Shown here piece after piece: positions 61,119 through 64,000 of a DNA stretch of 64,000 bases. This stretch comes from Desulfobulbaceae bacterium (lineage in GTDB: Bacteria > Desulfobacterota > Desulfobulbia > Desulfobulbales > SURF-16): NCBI GenBank assembly GCA_002868945.1, contig PKTX01000006.1:133801-197800 (forward strand), given 5' to 3'. A program made the position numbers and the translations under genes. The notes under the pieces are model-generated. The model did no database searches. It was given only the letters and a program-made list of their open reading frames with translations, and had not been told where the DNA came from. Numbering within the stretch: position 1 is the stretch's first letter; the number at the start of each line of letters is the position of its first letter.

Positions 61119-61613
61119 CAGAAAGAGGCGCGTCACGACTTCAGGGCATATCCCTATTACGGTTCCCCATTCAGCACTGTCCTTCGACAGGGGATGGGAC
61201 CGGTCCCTGAGCCTCTCGAAGGGGCACGGCTCCCTGCTCGCTCAGTTCTGCAATGGGGATAAACAGCATGGGTACTGATCCGGATACAATATTCGAGCTA
61301 TAAAAGTTAAAAGCGGACTTGACCCCTTTTGCACTGTCTCAAGTGCCTTGAACCTGATGGATGACTGGTGCGGTGCAAGTTGCCGACACATGAGATCGAA
61401 ATACCGGGTGCTGGGAAAGAAGCCTTGATCACCGCAGGAGAACGCGACAAGTATTAACCTTCTCAAGATGGAGAAAATGGTTTTTCCATCACAAGGGAGA
61501 ATACTATCTCTTGACAAGGGCCTTTTGATGGATGACCCCTCTATCAGGATTTGCTCAAATCCACATGAAACGTCGAAGGGCCTCTAATATCGGCTCCCTC
61601 TAGGATCGGATAT
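61119..61613. other. Non-coding stretch with REP-like palindrome, left flank of the AT-rich island
   Basis: No convincing gene. It holds an imperfect ~42 bp palindrome at 61181-61222 (CCTTCGA...GGGACCGGTCCC...TCGAAGG), which resembles REP-type repeats found widely in bacteria, and an AACTTGACCCC-like phrase near 61316 seen next to REP-associated elements. It ends where the AT-rich island begins. Confidence 0.45.
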
Positions 61614-62192
61614 TTATTCATGACGACCATCGTCACGAGCTAAATAGCGAACAAGACAGGAATGCAACAAAAGCCAAGTTTTGAAATTTAAGCGTGCTTC
61701 AATATTTGAATGATCAATTAAGCACTGTTTTTCGATTGAATTTATAATTGTTAAATCTATAAAAAAATCATTATCTTCACTGTCCCATCTGGGTATAAAA
61801 ACTCTTTTATAAAATTTATATTTTTTAAAATTACCAAGAATGTCGTCCGGTATATCCTGAGGTATTGGGATAAGAGGTGTAATATGTGTTAAGTGAGGTA
61901 TTTTTAATGAAGAATTTTGTGATAAATCCCTAGCTAAATCACAGGTGTTTCCTAATATAACCCAATAAGAAAATTCTTCATCAATTATTGCTACATCTCC
62001 ATCACTGTCAATATAGACAGGGTCACTTTTTAATGTGATAATGTCGCCTTGGAATAATTCCGCCCCGTCAACATCAGGGACAAAAAAATGATGGAATATT
62101 GATCCATCATTTATTAATTCCTTAATCTGTTTTCCTAATTCATTAAAATCATAAATAGGTGGCCAGCGGCCAAAATTTTCGGCAATATTCAT
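61614..62192 (-). CDS. Unknown protein, third gene of the AT-rich island
   Basis: A 192-residue soluble protein, acidic, with base use much richer in A and T than its neighbours. The segment ELFQGDIITLKSD...VAIIDEEFSYWVILGNTCDLARDL resembles the QGDI...VxxxCDI pattern that I recall from small uncharacterised proteins in accessory regions; this is not a named family. Its ATG overlaps the stop of the middle gene (ATGA), so the two are coupled. Function unknown. Confidence 0.65.
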   Translation of the reverse strand: MNIAENFGRWPPIYDFNELGKQIKELINDGSIFHHFFVPDVDGAELFQGDIITLKSDPVYIDSDGDVAIIDEEFSYWVILGNTCDLARDLSQNSSLKIPHLTHITPLIPIPQDIPDDILGNFKKYKFYKRVFIPRWDSEDNDFFIDLTIINSIEKQCLIDHSNIEARLNFKTWLLLHSCLVRYLARDDGRHE

Positions 62193-62587
62193 GTCCTTCT
62201 GTTGACCATGATTTTTTTTGTTTTGACTGGGATCTGGCTAAAAAACAGGTCAGCTTCTTTTTCAGCCTCATCATCTCCTTCAAGAAAGGCTATTTGATTT
62301 AGAATGTTAAAAGATGCAGCTATGTCATTTGTCGAACCATTAGGTAAAGTAACCGATGTTTCTACATCAGACCAGGTTGGGCTGTCAGATGAATATAACT
62401 TATTGATGATATAACTATCGCTCCCTCCCTTTGTCTCCGGGAGGCACGTGCGTGCCGTTGGTTGAAAAATAGAGCCACTATTGAGCAGAATGGCGCCACA
62501 AACTACCAGTGTTTTAGTCATATCAGAAATGGAGTATTGTGAACTTTGGTTTTGTAAAAAATTGTCATAAAGTTCTGTATTATACAT
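62189..62587 (-). CDS. Unknown protein, second gene of the AT-rich island
   Basis: A 132-residue soluble protein without recognised domains. It has a hydrophobic stretch (MTKTLVVCGAILLNSGSIF) too short and mixed for a sure membrane span, a Ser/Thr-rich middle and a basic C-terminus (KTKKIMVNRRT). Its ATG overlaps the TIGR04255-type gene by 8 bp and its TGA overlaps the next start. AT-rich like its neighbours. Confidence 0.6.
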   Translation of the reverse strand: MYNTELYDNFLQNQSSQYSISDMTKTLVVCGAILLNSGSIFQPTARTCLPETKGGSDSYIINKLYSSDSPTWSDVETSVTLPNGSTNDIAASFNILNQIAFLEGDDEAEKEADLFFSQIPVKTKKIMVNRRT

Positions 62588-63308
62588 TATCGTACTCCGG
62601 ATTAAGTGTTTCTAAAAATTCAGGTCTCAATAAGTCAAAAAAAACCTTTAAAGAAATTTCATGCTGCTTATCTATTAATGTGACCAGTTCTACAAAAGGT
62701 ATGCTGTCTTTAGGCTCTGCAAAAGTGTCAGTATCAATTATAGAGCCAATGTATTGTTTTTCATCTCGCCGTATAGTTGTATTGTTTTGTATGTTAACTC
62801 TAGTTGTCAATTCATCATGTTCAAATATTGTGCTAATTGTTGTTTGCTTAGCAACAAGCGGTTGATCATTTAGTTTAATTGACAACGTTATCTTTTCGAA
62901 AATATCAGTTTCAAAAAAGTCGATATACCTAATTCCTATTCTCTTAAAAGATTTAACAATCCCTGATTTTTCTAGTTGCCGAATAATGTGTTGTAGAAAA
63001 GGATAAAAATTCTCTTTCCAGCCGACATAATCTCCCGAGGTGCCAAGAGAGATTACGCTTGGGCCAACACTTAATCGATAGCCCCCAGAAACTGATTGAT
63101 AGCAGGGGGCAAATTTCAATTGGGGATCATTACGCCTTATTTCTTCTGGAATCTCAGCGATCGGCAACTTTTTGAAATTTGAGAACTCTTCACGAACTAC
63201 ACTGAACAACATGCCCAGTACAGCATCGGGTGGGATTTCACTCTCAAATCGAAATTCCACGACAGCGTCAATTATTGGATCAGGTGTTATTTTTGTCGGC
63301 CTTGGCAT
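62580..63308 (-). CDS. TIGR04255-family protein, first gene of the AT-rich island
   Basis: A 242-residue protein whose N-terminal pattern (PRPTKITPDPIIDAVVEFRFES), middle block (FAPCYQSVSGGYRLSVGPSVISLGTSGDYVGWKENFYPFL) and RIGIRYIDFFE match the sporadically distributed family TIGR04255, of unknown function and often found in accessory DNA. The ATG at 63308 is preferred to the GTG at 63317. A promoter-like TTGCAA-17-TATAAA lies just upstream. It heads a three-gene coupled operon. Confidence 0.75.
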   Translation of the reverse strand: MPRPTKITPDPIIDAVVEFRFESEIPPDAVLGMLFSVVREEFSNFKKLPIAEIPEEIRRNDPQLKFAPCYQSVSGGYRLSVGPSVISLGTSGDYVGWKENFYPFLQHIIRQLEKSGIVKSFKRIGIRYIDFFETDIFEKITLSIKLNDQPLVAKQTTISTIFEHDELTTRVNIQNNTTIRRDEKQYIGSIIDTDTFAEPKDSIPFVELVTLIDKQHEISLKVFFDLLRPEFLETLNPEYDNV

Positions 63309-63322
63309 GAGGTGCACACTTG

Positions 63323-63351
63323 TTTATAGAAATTTTATCGGCATGTTGCAA
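63323..63351 (-). promoter_or_regulatory. Promoter of the AT-rich island operon
   Basis: On the minus strand TTGCAA and TATAAA are separated by 17 nt, 15 bp before the proposed ATG. The very short leader fits the absence of a good Shine-Dalgarno. Confidence 0.5.
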
Positions 63352-64000
63352 CAGAGCTCAAAAGTTAATTTTCGTTACGATACCAAACAATCTAATCATT
63401 GTGAATCGGATTGTGAATGAACATTCAGAGCAAAAGCCATTTCGGGAGAAGTTGTAATATTCCGGGGACATAATATCAATTAGCCGAGTGAGCAATCAAG
63501 AGATAAGGGGGCAGGTTCACTTTTGTCTTTTGTCTGGTTCCATCATGCCGGGTTTGGACATATTCCGGAGACATAATACCAGTTCTTGGCATCCCTTCGG
63601 AAATTGCTGGTTTGACCGGGGTGTATAATCGTGCACGCTACTGCGTAACCAAGAACCTGACAACCTATTTCCTGCTGTTGGTGGTGTTTGTGTGTGTCCT
63701 GCTAAGCAGAACGAAGAAACAGTGCGGCGCGATTGCGACCCATAATGGCCGGTGCCGAAAAAATTCTATAGAGCCCGCAGGGCACCTTATTACAGTTCCC
63801 ATCCAGCCCTGAACTCGTAGTGGCTCGGCAAAGGGATTTGAATTGCACCCCAAGGGCACTTCCGCTGGGCGCAGCATGTCTGAACACCCGCATATTCAAC
63901 GCATCAGCAAACAGTTGTAAATTTGGTTATTGAAATTCCCAAAATGGATCATTGGTCCATTCATTCGGCATACCCATATGAGCCCGGCTGACTTCCGGAA
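63352..64000. other. Non-coding right flank of the AT-rich island with repeat debris
   Basis: No convincing gene. ATATTCCGGGGACATAATATC (about 63458) and ATATTCCGGAGACATAATACC (about 63559) are two copies of a 21 bp direct repeat of a kind often seen beside insertion sequences. CACCCCAAGGGCAC at about 63845 matches a block in the 46.4 and 54.9 kb repeats, and TTATTACAGTTCCCATCCAG (63787) resembles CTATTACGGTTCCCCATTCAG at 61154 on the other side of the island. Confidence 0.45.

Noticed and set aside
61242-61517. 91-residue minus-strand ORF in the island flank
   Set aside because: No ribosome site, no recognised motif, and it lies in repeat debris.
1-64000. CRISPR arrays, tRNA and rRNA genes
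   Set aside because: No regularly spaced direct repeats and no convincing T-loop (GTTCRANYC) with acceptor stem were seen on either strand.

Overview
This 64 kb window looks like chromosomal DNA of an anaerobic, GC-rich deltaproteobacterium (Desulfobacterota), most like the Desulfobulbaceae. That placement is inferred from gene content: a membrane-anchored NapC/NirT-type multihaem cytochrome, a CCG-domain Fe-S protein of the HdrD type, a stand-alone F0 ATP synthase operon whose c subunit has a cleavable-looking leader, GSA-aminotransferase haem synthesis, several HDOD and PilZ proteins, and hybrid histidine kinases. No rRNA, tRNA or CRISPR array was seen.

Layout. 1-16 kb, housekeeping and metal uptake: DUF1186 (cut by the left edge), trmO, mutY, a Gly-rich small membrane peptide, an HspR-like MerR regulator with a Cys/Trp tail, a six-haem cytochrome, ftsH, a dus/Fe-S pair, a ZnuABC-type transporter, and rimO with a nucleoside phosphorylase. 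16.6-20.4 kb: a substrate-binding protein followed 1 nt later by a PAS hybrid histidine kinase that carries an in-frame amber codon in its first membrane helix. 20.4-24 kb: hemL and atpZ-atpI-atpB-atpE, with a clear promoter at one end and a clear terminator at the other. 24.3-26.7 kb: an HDOD protein and lptF.

26.8-37.5 kb is the most distinctive region: eleven closely packed minus-strand genes that I read as a specialised lipid or polyketide-like locus. In transcription order they are PlsC-type acyltransferase, AMP-forming acyl ligase, SPASM radical SAM protein, a half-size ketosynthase-like protein, B12-type radical SAM protein, a GT2-DUF2062 glycosyltransferase, LpxL-type acyltransferase, acyl carrier protein, full ketosynthase, a ketosynthase-like protein without the catalytic Cys, and a second full ketosynthase. 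The inferred flow is: an acid is activated, loaded on the carrier, condensed by the ketosynthases, modified by radical chemistry, and then placed on a glycerol or sugar head group. No ketoreductase, dehydratase or exporter lies beside it, so it is either incomplete here or borrows fatty-acid enzymes. It resembles aryl-polyene and proposed ladderane-type loci without matching either.

37.8-48.4 kb: PilZ protein, a 1412-residue dikinase-like protein without the usual PEP-binding barrel, gap, an uncharacterised helical protein, a glycogen-synthase-like enzyme, aroC and aroK. 48.7-61.1 kb: REC-GAF histidine kinase, FliK-like protein, MFS exporter, TlpA-like thioredoxin, a small secreted protein with its own palindromic operator, a fused SpmA-SpmB protein, an MBL hydrolase, a second HDOD protein, and a hydantoinase/oxoprolinase with a 62-residue partner. 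61.6-63.3 kb is a visibly AT-rich, three-gene, translationally coupled island headed by a TIGR04255-type protein, flanked by repeat debris; it looks horizontally acquired and may be a small uncharacterised defence-like module.

Intergenic spaces carry at least two short inverted-repeat element families (about 75-190 bp, and one of 240 bp) that share internal blocks, plus CAGAATTCAG/AGAAAAC simple repeats.
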